Origin: JADCRZ01 sp037718865
Lineage (GTDB): Bacteria > Bacteroidota > Bacteroidia > Chitinophagales > Chitinophagaceae
DNA length: 64,000 nt
Reading direction: 5' to 3'
NCBI GenBank assembly: GCA_037718865.1
Contig: JBBJMP010000001.1
Coordinates: 496,001-560,000 of the forward strand
The first letter of the stretch is position 1; each line of letters starts with the position of its first letter. A program made the translations under genes and the position numbers. The notes below the pieces were generated by a model that did no database searches, was not told where the DNA came from, and saw nothing but the letters and a program-made list of their open reading frames with translations. This document shows, in pieces, positions 32,474 to 41,341 of this stretch.

Positions 32474-33352
32474 ATGAAAGTAGCCATCTACAGCCGTGTA
32501 AATAGCTTTGATCAAGGTCATGAGGTTCAACATCTTTTTAATGAATTACGCAGTCAGGAGATTAAACCGGTCATATTTCAGCCATTTTGCGAACAGATCT
32601 CATCCAAGATACATCTGGCCGATAATATCTCTACTTTTGCCGAATCTGAAGACCTCGACGAGTCAATCGATTTTTTAATAAGCCTTGGCGGTGATGGAAC
32701 TTTACTGGATACCGTTACCCTTGTACGTGATAAAAATATTCCTGTGCTGGGTATTAATTTCGGGCGCCTGGGATTTTTAGCCAGTTTTGGTAAAGACGAC
32801 CTTGCCAGCGCCGTTGCTTCGCTGGCAAACCGAACTTTTGTTATTGACAAACGATCTCTGGTACACCTGGATGCGAATCAACCCCTCTTTGGTGAGGTGC
32901 CTTATGCATTGAATGAGTTCGCCATTCATAAGACAGACACATCACCCATGATTAAAATCCGAACTTATCTTAATGGAGAATTTTTCAATACCTATTGGGC
33001 GGATGGCTTGATTGTTGCTACCCCGACAGGTTCAACCGGTTATTCCTTAAGCTGTAACGGGCCAGTAGTATTTCCGGAATCAGGAAGTTTTGTTATTACT
33101 CCAATAGCTCCTCATCACTTAAATGTAAGGCCTATTATTGTACCGGATAATAATATCATTTCATTTGAAATAGAAGGCAGAACCGATCATTTTATATGTA
33201 CTATGGATTCAAGAAAAGAATTGGTTGAAAAGCACATACAACTGGCTGTGAAAAGAGAGTCCTTTACGTTAAGCCTGGTGCGATTAAACGAAAACAACTT
33301 TTTACAAACCCTTAGAACCAAGCTATCGTGGGGACTTGATAAAAGAAATTAA
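32474..33352 (+). CDS. nadK: NAD kinase
   Basis: A 292-residue ATP-NAD kinase. Visible are the GGDGTLLDT site at residues 72-80, the NE site ALNEFAIHK and PTGSTGYSLSCNGPVVFPES, which form the active site and NAD-binding pocket. It phosphorylates NAD+ to NADP+. Start ATG 32474. The 153-bp gap after the POTRA protein contains the palindrome TCAGAT-N8-ATCTGA (32321-32340 region) and no gene. The DUF6089 gene follows 69 bp later. Confidence 0.93.
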   Translation: MKVAIYSRVNSFDQGHEVQHLFNELRSQEIKPVIFQPFCEQISSKIHLADNISTFAESEDLDESIDFLISLGGDGTLLDTVTLVRDKNIPVLGINFGRLGFLASFGKDDLASAVASLANRTFVIDKRSLVHLDANQPLFGEVPYALNEFAIHKTDTSPMIKIRTYLNGEFFNTYWADGLIVATPTGSTGYSLSCNGPVVFPESGSFVITPIAPHHLNVRPIIVPDNNIISFEIEGRTDHFICTMDSRKELVEKHIQLAVKRESFTLSLVRLNENNFLQTLRTKLSWGLDKRN

Positions 33353-33421
33353 CTATTCTTTTATACGAAAATGAAAGAATACCTGTTTGACAAAATAATT
33401 AATTATTATATTGCTTCGATC

Positions 33422-34285
33422 ATGAGAAATTATTGGTTACCTCTTTTGACCGGCCTGATGCTGATTGCTGGTAGTGTGTTCGCACAATATGAAAGCAATG
33501 TACAGGAAGGCGAATTCGGCATCTCGGCCGGGGCTGCACACTATTTCGGAGATCTGAATACCAGGGCCAAGTTAAATCGTCCGAAGCCAGCCGTAGGCCT
33601 TTTTTTTCGTAAACAGTTTGGCAACTATATAGGTTTACGCATATCGGCCCATTATGCACGTTTAGGGTATTCCGATACTTTTAATACAAATAATGAATTT
33701 GAACGCAGGCGGAACCTTAGCTATAACTCAAATATCTGGGAATTAGCCTTACAGGGTGATTTCAATTTTTATAAATTCGTCCCTGGTGACCCTGATCATC
33801 AGTTTACGCCTTATATTACGCTTGGGGCGGGCATTTTCAGTTATGACCCTTATGCTTATTACCAGGATCAAAAAGTATATTTACGTCCGCTGGGAACCGA
33901 AGGACAGGGTTATTCACAATATCCCGATCGTAAACCTTATGGCACTATGGCTGTTTGTGTTCCCTTTGGTGTTGGCATAAAATACAATCTTACACAAAGC
34001 ATGAACATCGGGTTTGAAATAGTACATCGTTTCACGAATACAGACTACCTGGATGATGTAAGTTCAACATTTGTAAACCCCGCCGTTTTTCCCAAACTGC
34101 CAGACGGTAGCCCGTCCATAGCAGAGCTGCTACAGGATCGTTCCTATGAAACCGGAGAACCCATCGGCTTTGTAAATGGAACCGCCCGCCAAAGGGGTTA
34201 TCCAAAGCAAAAGGACCAGTATGTTATGGCAGAACTCACCTTATCCTTTAATCTTACGTCCTATCGCTGTCCGAGCGCACAATAG
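33422..34285 (+). CDS. DUF6089 outer membrane beta-barrel protein
   Basis: A 287-residue exported protein with a signal peptide (MRNYWLPLLTGLMLIAGSVFA, cut before Q). The mature part is rich in alternating aromatic strands (EGEFGISAGAAHYFGDLNTRAK, NYIGLRISAHYARLGYSD, TPYITLGAGIFSYDPYAYY) as in DUF6089 and related small barrels that occur upstream of uppS/bamA in Bacteroidota. Function unknown; an envelope-stabilising or channel role would fit. ATG 33422 is preferred over 33371 because the extension is not homologous and adds no signal. Followed by uppS. Confidence 0.8.
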   Translation: MRNYWLPLLTGLMLIAGSVFAQYESNVQEGEFGISAGAAHYFGDLNTRAKLNRPKPAVGLFFRKQFGNYIGLRISAHYARLGYSDTFNTNNEFERRRNLSYNSNIWELALQGDFNFYKFVPGDPDHQFTPYITLGAGIFSYDPYAYYQDQKVYLRPLGTEGQGYSQYPDRKPYGTMAVCVPFGVGIKYNLTQSMNIGFEIVHRFTNTDYLDDVSSTFVNPAVFPKLPDGSPSIAELLQDRSYETGEPIGFVNGTARQRGYPKQKDQYVMAELTLSFNLTSYRCPSAQ

Positions 34286-34334
34286 TGAGCGTTTAGTCGC
34301 TCCAATCTTCAGACTGGTTTCCAATCTTTTTTTG

Positions 34335-34342
34335 TACTTTTG
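34335..34342 (+). promoter_or_regulatory. -7 element of uppS
   Basis: TACTTTTG, exact TAnnTTTG, 21 nt before ATG 34363. No TTG at the expected -33 position. Confidence 0.5.
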
Positions 34343-34362
34343 CCTCCCTGAAAATCACAATT

Positions 34363-35130
34363 ATGGATTCGCTGAAAGCGAAAATAGATCTTCAACAACT
34401 GCCCAGCCATATCGCTATTATCATGGATGGCAATGGTCGTTGGGCCAAAGAACAGGGACAAGATCGCCTGTATGGTCATTTTCATGGCGTAGAAAGCGTG
34501 CGCAATATCGTTGAAGGATGTGCGGACTTGGGCATACAATACCTGACTTTGTATGCTTTTTCAACAGAAAATTGGGACCGGCCTGCTTATGAGGTTACCG
34601 GCTTGATGGAGCTATTGGTTGATACCATACGAAAGGAGGTTGAAACTCTTAACAAAAATAATATTAAACTACACGTTATTGGAGATTTAAACATGTTGCC
34701 TGAGTATGCAAGAGGTGAGATGACAGAAGCATTGGGGCTAACCAGTCACAACACAGGCTTAAACCTGGTAATGGCATTGAGTTATAGCAGCCGCTGGGAA
34801 ATGATAAATGCCGTCAGGCAAATTGCGGATGATGTTAAGTCTGGCAGGCTTGAACCCGATGCTATAAGCCAGGAAACATTTTCTAAGTACTTATGTACAC
34901 GTAATATTCCGGACCCTGAACTAATGATTCGTACAAGTGGTGAATACCGCATCAGTAATTTTCTTTTGTACCAGTTAGCTTATGCTGAACTATATTTTAC
35001 CCCTGTGCGCTGGCCGGATTTCAGAAAAGAAGATTTATATGAAGCCATTATTAATTTTCAGCAAAGGGAAAGACGTTTTGGTAAAACCAGTGAACAAATA
35101 CAAGAAGAAGAATTAACACCGACCTCATAA
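34363..35130 (+). CDS. uppS: Undecaprenyl diphosphate synthase
   Basis: A 255-residue cis-prenyltransferase making the undecaprenyl diphosphate carrier used for peptidoglycan and LPS. It shows HIAIIMDGNGRWAKE with catalytic Asp22, HFHGVESVRNIVEGC, TLYAFSTENWDRP, ALSYSSRWEMINAVRQI and the IRTSGEYRISNFLLYQLAYAELYFTPV signature. Usual length. It is followed 144 bp later by bamA; a -7 element is 21 nt before the ATG. In many Bacteroidota this order (uppS, bamA, skp, skp) is conserved. Confidence 0.94.
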   Translation: MDSLKAKIDLQQLPSHIAIIMDGNGRWAKEQGQDRLYGHFHGVESVRNIVEGCADLGIQYLTLYAFSTENWDRPAYEVTGLMELLVDTIRKEVETLNKNNIKLHVIGDLNMLPEYARGEMTEALGLTSHNTGLNLVMALSYSSRWEMINAVRQIADDVKSGRLEPDAISQETFSKYLCTRNIPDPELMIRTSGEYRISNFLLYQLAYAELYFTPVRWPDFRKEDLYEAIINFQQRERRFGKTSEQIQEEELTPTS

Positions 35131-35274
35131 ATCACTGAAAAAAAGTGGATTTAACAAACCCTTTTAAATATTCACTTTAATTTGCCAAGTTAATGTTCGC
35201 GTTCCACCCAAAAGACAGGTTCATGCTGCACTTACCTTCAAAAGTTATTTTTTTTACAAGATAAAACTACCTGG

Positions 35275-38007
35275 ATGCAAAAAAGATTTTACTTTTTATT
35301 GTTTATTGTTTTCTTTTTTGCCATTTTTTCCGCTGCCAATGCACAGGTAACAGATACAACTGCACCCACTTCTGTTGACTCTGCTTTGCTGGAACTGACT
35401 ACGTCTAAAACTCCAAAAGAGTATAATATTGCGGGTATAAAGATCACAGGTACCAAGTATTTGGATGCAGCTTTACTTTCTTCTATTTCCGGAATATCTG
35501 TCGGCGATAAAGTGATCATTCCAGGGGGCGATAATTTTAGTAAAGCGATCACCAATCTTTGGAAACAGAATCTGTTTTCCAATGTGCAGATATATTTTAC
35601 GGATTTATCAGGAATTGATCTGCGTATTGAGATCCAGGTGCAGGAAAGGCCGCGTCTTTCCAAAGCCATTTACCGCGGAGTCAAAAAGTCCGAAACAGAA
35701 GACCTTGCCAAAAAAGCAGGCCTGGTTCCAGGCAGAGTCATTACCGGCAATATGAAACTTATTGCCGTCGAAAATATTGAAAAGTTTTACAACGAAAAAG
35801 GCTACAAAGGAATAACGGTGCAAATTCTGGAAGAACCGGATCGCAGCCTGGCAAATTCACAAAATCTCGTGTTTGTGGTTAACAAGGGTCAAAAGGTACG
35901 TATTAACCAGCTTGGTTTTTTTGGCAATGAATCGGTTAAAGAGAATAAGCTTAAGAAACAAATGAAGGGCACGAAGGAGATGAGTAAATTTACTTTATAC
36001 CCTTCTGAAGAAAATAGTGTTTACGGAAAAAGCAAACCCCTTGGGTTTTCGGAATACCTGCATGCCTGGGGATTTCTTTCCTTTTCAAAAACCAAAGAGC
36101 TGCTGGATCCTTATTTCCGGTTTAAGCTATTTACTTCCGCAAAGTTCAATGAGAAGAAATATCAGGAAGATAAAGAAAAGGTTCTTGAATATTATAATTC
36201 ACTTGGTTACCGTGATGCATCCATTGAAGCCGATACGCAGTATTATACAAAAAAAGGGAACCTAAATGTTGATATAAAGGTAAACGAAGGAAGAAAATAC
36301 TATTTCGGAAATACTACCTGGAGGGGCAACACCAAATACTCAGACTCTCTCCTTACGATTATTTTGGGTATCAACAAGGGAGACATTTATAATCTCCAGA
36401 CACTCAATAAGAAATTGGGCAAAGAAATGACCCAGGAAGGTGGTGATATTAGCGGGTTGTACCAGGATGATGGTTACTTGTTTTTCCGGATAGAACCGGT
36501 AGAAACGGCCGTTTATAATGATACCATTGATCATGAAATACGCATTGTGGAAGGCCCTCAGGCTACTATTAAGAATATAAACATTTCGGGCAACGAAAAG
36601 ACCAAAGAATATGTGATCCGCCGGGAAATCCGAACGGTACCTGGTGATAAGTTCAGTCGTGCTGAATTGATACGTTCTAACCGTGAAATTGCAAACCTGG
36701 GTTATTTTAATCAGGAAAAAATCGGAATCGATCCCGTACCAAACCAGGATGATGGCACTGTAGATATTAATTACTCTGTGGAAGAAAAATCGTCTGATCA
36801 GTTGGAACTATCAGCCGGCTGGGGAGGAGGTATTGGCTTAACCGGTACGCTGGGTGTTTCTTTTAACAACTTTTCCATCAAGAACATCCTGAATAAATCT
36901 TCCTGGGATCCTCTGCCAACAGGTGATGGTCAAAAATTAAGCCTCCGCGTACAAAGTAACGGACGGGCTTTCCGTTCATACAATTTTTCCTTTACCGAAC
37001 CCTGGCTGGGAGGGAAAAAAAGAAATTCATTTACGGTCAGTTTATATAGCACCAAATATTCAAACTCTTATAATTACTTAACGGGGCAGTATAGCCGCAA
37101 GGCTGGTGATACAGCTTATCTTAAAACTTTGGGAGTTTCAGTGGCTTTGGGCAAGCAGTTAAAATGGCCGGATGATTACTTTACGCTGGTTTACTCTGTG
37201 AACCTTACCCAATACAAGCTTAAAAATTATCCAAACCTTTTTCCTGGTTTAAGTGATCTTACGGCCACCAACATCAGTGCAAAACTTGCATTGAGCCGTT
37301 CTTCCATTGACCAGCCGATATTTCCAAAAAGCGGATCGACGTTTACAATAAGCGGTCAGTTTACACCGCCTTATTCTTTAATTGATAAGTCTATAGCTAC
37401 TTCTGCGAACCCCTTCAAGCTTCCCGAATTTCATAAGTGGCGCATAAACGGTGAATGGTATGTTCCAATCGGCAGGCCCTTGGGAGCAGATAAAAGCAGG
37501 CAGTTTGTGTTAAAAGCAGCAGCTAAGTTTGGCTTTATGGGCCGTTATAACAGCAAGCTGGATTATTCACCCTTTGAACGTTTTCAGGTTGGAGACGCAG
37601 GTCTGACCAATAACTTTGGCATATTAGGATATGATATTATTGCGCATCGCGGCTATCCGGTATATGACAATTCAAATCCAAAAGTGAATCCTGATCAGCA
37701 ACAGGCCAGTCAGTTTTTTACCATGTTTAATAAATATACCCTGGAACTTCGTTTTCCTTTCAGCACCAATCCGAGTAGCACTATTTACGGACTTACCTTT
37801 TTTGAAGCAGCCAATGGCTGGTATAACTATAAAGATTATAATCCTTTCCGCCTGCGGAGAAGTGCGGGCGTCGGCATGCGTTTCTTCTTACCCATGTTTG
37901 GATTGCTGGGCTTTGACTACGGGATAGGGTTTGACAGGCTTAAACCCGGAGGAAGTCTTAAAGATGCATCCAGGTTCACCTTTATGTTAGGGTTTGAACC
38001 GGAATAG
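35275..38007 (+). CDS. bamA: Outer membrane protein assembly factor BamA
   Basis: A 910-residue Omp85 protein that folds and inserts outer membrane barrels. Signal peptide MQKRFYFLLFIVFFFAIFSAANAQ, then POTRA domains (starting YNIAGIKITGTKYLDAALL and including ERPRLSKAIYRGVKKSE, GPQATIKNINISGNEKTKEYVIRREIRTVPGDKFSRAELIRSNREI) followed by the barrel with GWGGGIGLTGTLGVSFNNFSI and the C-terminal FTFMLGFEPE. Five POTRA units are expected by family; I did not delimit each. It is followed by two Skp/OmpH genes, the chaperones for its clients. Confidence 0.93.
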   Translation: MQKRFYFLLFIVFFFAIFSAANAQVTDTTAPTSVDSALLELTTSKTPKEYNIAGIKITGTKYLDAALLSSISGISVGDKVIIPGGDNFSKAITNLWKQNLFSNVQIYFTDLSGIDLRIEIQVQERPRLSKAIYRGVKKSETEDLAKKAGLVPGRVITGNMKLIAVENIEKFYNEKGYKGITVQILEEPDRSLANSQNLVFVVNKGQKVRINQLGFFGNESVKENKLKKQMKGTKEMSKFTLYPSEENSVYGKSKPLGFSEYLHAWGFLSFSKTKELLDPYFRFKLFTSAKFNEKKYQEDKEKVLEYYNSLGYRDASIEADTQYYTKKGNLNVDIKVNEGRKYYFGNTTWRGNTKYSDSLLTIILGINKGDIYNLQTLNKKLGKEMTQEGGDISGLYQDDGYLFFRIEPVETAVYNDTIDHEIRIVEGPQATIKNINISGNEKTKEYVIRREIRTVPGDKFSRAELIRSNREIANLGYFNQEKIGIDPVPNQDDGTVDINYSVEEKSSDQLELSAGWGGGIGLTGTLGVSFNNFSIKNILNKSSWDPLPTGDGQKLSLRVQSNGRAFRSYNFSFTEPWLGGKKRNSFTVSLYSTKYSNSYNYLTGQYSRKAGDTAYLKTLGVSVALGKQLKWPDDYFTLVYSVNLTQYKLKNYPNLFPGLSDLTATNISAKLALSRSSIDQPIFPKSGSTFTISGQFTPPYSLIDKSIATSANPFKLPEFHKWRINGEWYVPIGRPLGADKSRQFVLKAAAKFGFMGRYNSKLDYSPFERFQVGDAGLTNNFGILGYDIIAHRGYPVYDNSNPKVNPDQQQASQFFTMFNKYTLELRFPFSTNPSSTIYGLTFFEAANGWYNYKDYNPFRLRRSAGVGMRFFLPMFGLLGFDYGIGFDRLKPGGSLKDASRFTFMLGFEPE

Positions 38008-38080
38008 GTGCCAAAGTTAGCAGCCCACACACAAAAAATGCTTATCAATAAGTACATACACAGATAAAATAAAGTTTTAT

Positions 38081-38593
38081 ATGAAAAAAATATTGCTGTT
38101 GGCCATACCATTGCTTCTGATTGCTCTTGCGGGCTTGAGTCAACGCTATGCTATTGTAGATACAAAGTATATCCTTGAAAAAATGCCAGAATATAAACAG
38201 GCACAGCAGAAGCTCGACCAGTTCAGTGAACAATGGCAAAAAGAAATTGATGAAAAACAAGGTTCATTAGATAGGATGTATAAAGATTATGAGGCCGAAC
38301 AAGTTATGTTAAGTGGAGAATTGAAAAAGAAAAGGGAAGATGAACTATTTGTGCGGGAAAAAGAAGTTCGTGAATTACAACGTAAACGTTTTGGATTCGA
38401 GGGCGACTTGTTTAAAAGAAGACAGGAGTTGGTTAAACCGGTACAGGACAGGGTGTATAACGCTATTCAAAAAATTGCTGTTGCCAGACTTTACGATTTT
38501 ATTTTGGACAAAAGTGAAGGAATAACTGTTATCTTTGCCGACCCAAAATTGGATAAAAGCGAAGAGGTATTAAAAGAATTAGGTGTTAAATAA
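38081..38593 (+). CDS. OmpH/Skp family periplasmic chaperone, first copy
   Basis: A 170-residue Skp-like chaperone. Signal peptide MKKILLLAIPLLLIALAGLSQ, then RYAIVDTKYILEKMPEYKQAQ, followed by a long coiled-coil of Lys/Glu/Gln-rich helix (residues 45-125) and a C-terminal return to the trimer core (ARLYDFILDKSEGITVIFADPKLDKSEEVLKELGVK). It carries unfolded barrel proteins through the periplasm to BamA. Its end overlaps the start region of the next copy, which truly begins at 38709. Confidence 0.9.
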   Translation: MKKILLLAIPLLLIALAGLSQRYAIVDTKYILEKMPEYKQAQQKLDQFSEQWQKEIDEKQGSLDRMYKDYEAEQVMLSGELKKKREDELFVREKEVRELQRKRFGFEGDLFKRRQELVKPVQDRVYNAIQKIAVARLYDFILDKSEGITVIFADPKLDKSEEVLKELGVK

Positions 38594-38708
38594 TTGTAAA
38601 ACAAAACTTTATAACCAACCGGTTAGATTAAAAGCTCAACTAACAATCGCGTCTAACACAATAAAAATGCATTTTATAGAATTTTACGGGGCAACAAAAA
38701 AAACAAAC

Positions 38709-39224
38709 ATGAACAACATTTCTAAAGTTATTACAATTCTCGTTATGGTATCAGGCCTGTTCTTAATGAACGGACAGGTTAATGGACAAATGAAAATAGG
38801 GCATGTGAATACCGGCGAATTATTACAAAGCCTTCCTGAAGCAAAAAAAGCAGATTCGCTTTTACAGCAGTTTAATGAAGTGCTGAAAAAAAATGGTGAA
38901 GATTATCAGCAGGAACTGGAAGCAAAAGCTAAAAAATTTAATGAGGATTCTACTAAGTTAACTGCAGTAGTTAAGGAATCGGAAAGAAAAAAATTGCAGG
39001 ATCTTTACACAAGAGTTGTCAATTATAACCAGGAAGCTCAGCAACAACTGGAAGCAAAACAGCAGGAATTGCTCACTCCCCTTCAAAAAAGAACGTTAGA
39101 TATTATTCAGCAGGTTGCTAAAGAAAACGGATACACGCATGTTTTTAATCGCGAAGCCTTATTGGTAGTTCCTACATCAGACGACTTGTTGCCGTTAATA
39201 AAAAAGAAGCTAAACTTAAAATAA
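38709..39224 (+). CDS. OmpH/Skp family periplasmic chaperone, second copy
   Basis: A 171-residue paralogue of the preceding gene. Signal peptide MNNISKVITILVMVSGLFLMNGQVNG; then MKIGHVNTGELLQSLPEAKKADSLLQQFNEVLKK and a Gln/Lys/Glu-rich coiled coil (to about residue 125), ending RTLDIIQQVAKENGYTHVFNREALLVV. ATG 38709 is chosen; an in-frame start at 38583 would add an unrelated non-signal extension. A strong terminator follows at 39265, closing the uppS-bamA-skp-skp group. Confidence 0.9.
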   Translation: MNNISKVITILVMVSGLFLMNGQVNGQMKIGHVNTGELLQSLPEAKKADSLLQQFNEVLKKNGEDYQQELEAKAKKFNEDSTKLTAVVKESERKKLQDLYTRVVNYNQEAQQQLEAKQQELLTPLQKRTLDIIQQVAKENGYTHVFNREALLVVPTSDDLLPLIKKKLNLK

Positions 39225-39264
39225 TTTCTTTGTCGGCAGGCCGTTAAACGAGCAAAACTTTATG

Positions 39265-39304
39265 CCCGAAGATTGATCAGGTTAACATCAACTTCGGGTT
39301 TTTT
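39265..39304 (+). terminator. Intrinsic terminator after the second skp gene
   Basis: CCCGAAG (39265-39271) pairs with CTTCGGG (39292-39298), with a second stem TTGAT/ATCAA inside, followed by TTTTTT. Plus strand, 40 bp after the stop. Confidence 0.85.
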
Positions 39305-39428
39305 AATGCTGACAGAGATTCAATACCAAAACTTAACACATCAGCCCGGGAGGAACCATTTATTTATTGCCTTCATTTGAAACGGATGTATGCACATTGT
39401 ACTGTTCGTCTTCCTGTAAACACCAAGT

Positions 39429-40256
39429 ATGTCCTCATATCAACCTATAGGGGTGTTCGATTCAGGTTATGGCGGATTGACCATATTGAAAGAAATTGTT
39501 GCCATTCTCCCTCAATACGATTATGTTTATCTCGGTGACAATGCCAGGGCTCCTTACGGCCCACGTTCCTTCCATACCGTTTACCGTTATACACTAGAAT
39601 GTGTAGAGTGGTTTTTTCAACAGGGTTGCCCTATAGTCATCATTGCCTGTAATACGGCATCTGCAAAAGCCTTGCGAACTATACAACAGAATGACCTCCA
39701 TAAAATAAATCCACAAGCCAGAGTGCTGGGCGTAATTCGTCCCTGCACAGAGATAATTGGCAACTATACCACGACCGGCAATATCGGTATCCTTGCCACC
39801 AGCGGTACAGTGAAATCAAATTCTTATATTATTGAAATACAAAAATTCTTCCCTGATATCAGGGTTTACCAGGAGGCTTGCCCAATGTGGGTGCCGCTTA
39901 TAGAAAATGATGAGCATACCGCTCCAGGTGTTGATTATTTTATAAAAAAACACCTTGAAAACATGTTTAAGCAGTCAGTCGCTATTGATACGCTCTTGTT
40001 AGCCTGTACCCACTACCCGCTTTTAGAGGATAAAATAAAGGAATATTTACCTGCTAACGTGTTGTTATTGTCTCAGGGAAAAATTATCGCAGATAGTCTT
40101 GCCAATTACTTAAAACGTCATCCTGAGATTGAGCTTCGTTTAAGCAAGCAGGGAGAATACCAATTCTTCACAACAGATTCCACAGCCGACTTTGACAATC
40201 ATGCCAGTACTTTTTTTGGGCAACCGGTTAAATCAGCATACCTCGATATGTTTTGA
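39429..40256 (+). CDS. murI: Glutamate racemase
   Basis: A 275-residue glutamate racemase giving D-Glu for peptidoglycan. The paired catalytic cysteines are in IACNTASAKAL (Cys74) and LACTHYPLLE (Cys193). The N-terminus GVFDSGYGGLTILKEI and YLGDNARAPYGPRS are typical. Start ATG 39429. It ends at 40256 and has its own terminator. Confidence 0.93.
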   Translation: MSSYQPIGVFDSGYGGLTILKEIVAILPQYDYVYLGDNARAPYGPRSFHTVYRYTLECVEWFFQQGCPIVIIACNTASAKALRTIQQNDLHKINPQARVLGVIRPCTEIIGNYTTTGNIGILATSGTVKSNSYIIEIQKFFPDIRVYQEACPMWVPLIENDEHTAPGVDYFIKKHLENMFKQSVAIDTLLLACTHYPLLEDKIKEYLPANVLLLSQGKIIADSLANYLKRHPEIELRLSKQGEYQFFTTDSTADFDNHASTFFGQPVKSAYLDMF

Positions 40257-40267
40257 TCGTCGCTGGC

Positions 40268-40307
40268 AGGCGTTGTTATCAGCTGATTTGTTGAATGCCT
40301 TTTTTTC
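40268..40307 (+). terminator. Intrinsic terminator of murI
   Basis: AGGCGTT (40268-40274) pairs with AATGCCT (40294-40300, one G-T), with the palindrome ATCAGCTGAT in the loop region, followed by a T-tract 40301-40307. Confidence 0.75.
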
Positions 40308-40316
40308 GAAAATCAG

Positions 40317-40347
40317 TTGGATGAAGTATCGTTTTACCTTACCTTTG
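40317..40347 (+). promoter_or_regulatory. Promoter of rpmH (rpmH-rnpA-yidD)
   Basis: TTG (40317-40319), 20 nt, TACCTTTG (40340-40347): a textbook Bacteroidota primary-sigma promoter. Transcription would begin near 40353, giving a leader of about 75 nt to the rpmH ATG. Confidence 0.8.
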
Positions 40348-40427
40348 CCGTCCCTTTCACGGCACGGTGGGTATGGTGACCTGTTGTGAACAGAATATAA
40401 ATAGAACAGTAAAATAAACGAATAATC

Positions 40428-40583
40428 ATGAAACGCACATTTCAACCACATAAGCGCCGCCGTAAATCAGTTCACGGTTTTCGTAAGCGTATGCAAACCG
40501 CTAACGGTCGTAAAGTATTGGCAAGCCGTCGTAGAAAAGGCCGCAGGAAATTGTCCGTTTCCAGCGAATCCCAGTTAAAGTAA
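40428..40583 (+). CDS. rpmH: 50S ribosomal protein L34
   Basis: A 51-residue basic protein starting MKRTFQPHKRRRKSVHGFRKR, with ANGRKVLASRRRKGRRKLSVSS next: unmistakably bL34. It has the phylum-typical order with rnpA and yidD downstream. Start ATG 40428, stop TAA 40581-40583. A terminator follows 32 bp after its stop, so rnpA probably depends on read-through. Confidence 0.96.
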   Translation: MKRTFQPHKRRRKSVHGFRKRMQTANGRKVLASRRRKGRRKLSVSSESQLK

Positions 40584-40615
40584 TACTTCTTTCTAAAACA
40601 ATATTTCAACACGTT

Positions 40616-40645
40616 ATAGCTTCGGTTTACCGGAGCTATTTTTTT
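40616..40645 (+). terminator. Terminator hairpin between rpmH and rnpA
   Basis: ATAGCTTCGG (40616-40625), loop TTTA, CCGGAGCTAT (40630-40639), ten pairs with one G-U, followed by TTTTTT to 40645. Plus strand. Confidence 0.85.
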
Positions 40646-40665
40646 GTCGTTTAAATTGTAGCAAA

Positions 40666-41070
40666 ATCAGAAAGCATTATACACTAGCTAAAGCCGAGCG
40701 GCTAAAAAGCCGTAAAGGAATTGAACAACTATTTAAATCGGGCCGGACTTTTACCATTTACCCCTTCCGTACGTATTACCAGTACGAGGAACCTGATGAA
40801 TCTTCTGTTCAGGCGGGCTTTGGGGTTTCTGTAAAAAACGTAAAGAAGGCAGTCTGCCGAAATCGCGTCAAACGGCTAATGAAAGAAGCTTACCGAACAC
40901 AAAAAAATCAATTGCAGGAACTGGTGCTAGGCAGGAAGGGAAGGCTGAAGTTGTTTTTTATCTACACTTCACGCGATCTGCCAGACCATATATTGGTAAG
41001 CGGCAAGATTGATCTAATTTTACAACGCCTGGTTAAATTGATACATGAAATCCCTTCTTCAAATACTTAG
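40666..41070 (+). CDS. rnpA: Ribonuclease P protein component, no standard start codon
   Basis: About 134 residues if started at ATC 40666 (IRKHYTLAKAERLKSRKGIE). RnpA features follow: FKSGRTFTIYPFRTYYQY, AGFGVSVKNVKKAVCRNRVKRLMKEAYR (the RNR block), and RLKLFFIYTSRDL. The frame is open from 40597 but no ATG, GTG or TTG occurs before the homology begins; the only in-frame ATG is at 40879, which would remove the N-terminal half and the RNR motif. So translation must start at a rare codon (ATC 40666, or ATT near 40603). It overlaps yidD by 26 bp and follows a terminator. Protein tethers tRNA precursors for the RNase P RNA. Confidence 0.85.
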   Translation: MRKHYTLAKAERLKSRKGIEQLFKSGRTFTIYPFRTYYQYEEPDESSVQAGFGVSVKNVKKAVCRNRVKRLMKEAYRTQKNQLQELVLGRKGRLKLFFIYTSRDLPDHILVSGKIDLILQRLVKLIHEIPSSNT

Positions 41071-41275
41071 TATCCCTTTTATTGCACTGATACGGGTTTA
41101 CCAATATATCATCTCGCCGTGGCTTGGTCCAAAATGCCGTTATACTCCTACCTGCTCTCATTATAGTATTGAAGCATTGAAAAAATATGGTTTAATAAAG
41201 GGTTCCTGGCTGACGGTAAAAAGAATCGCCCGATGCCATCCCTGGGGAGGACATGGTTATGATCCGGTGCCTTAA
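41045..41275 (+). CDS. yidD: Membrane protein insertion efficiency factor YidD
   Basis: A 76-residue protein with the conserved YidD pattern: IPFIALIRVYQYIISPWLGPKCRYTPTCSHYSIEALKKYG and CHPWGGHGYDPVP. Three Cys of the family are present. It assists YidC in membrane insertion. ATG 41045 lies inside the end of rnpA, a coupling common to this locus. yidC is not in the window. Confidence 0.95.
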   Translation: MKSLLQILSIPFIALIRVYQYIISPWLGPKCRYTPTCSHYSIEALKKYGLIKGSWLTVKRIARCHPWGGHGYDPVP

Positions 41276-41341
41276 CCCTTCTACCGGCCTTGAAACCCTG
41301 AGGTGTAAATTATCAATGACATTTTCTCAATCCTTCAAATC

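Noticed and set aside
32297..32533. Minus-strand ORF between the POTRA protein and nadK
   Set aside because: It overlaps both flanking coding ends and shows no recognisable domain; the gap itself has only a short palindrome.
35131..35160. AAATCACT/AGTGGATTT hairpin after uppS
   Set aside because: Bulged stem and no T-run; not a convincing terminator.
40879..41070. Annotating rnpA from its first in-frame ATG
   Set aside because: It would lose the conserved N-terminal half and the RNR motif, which lie upstream in the same open frame.
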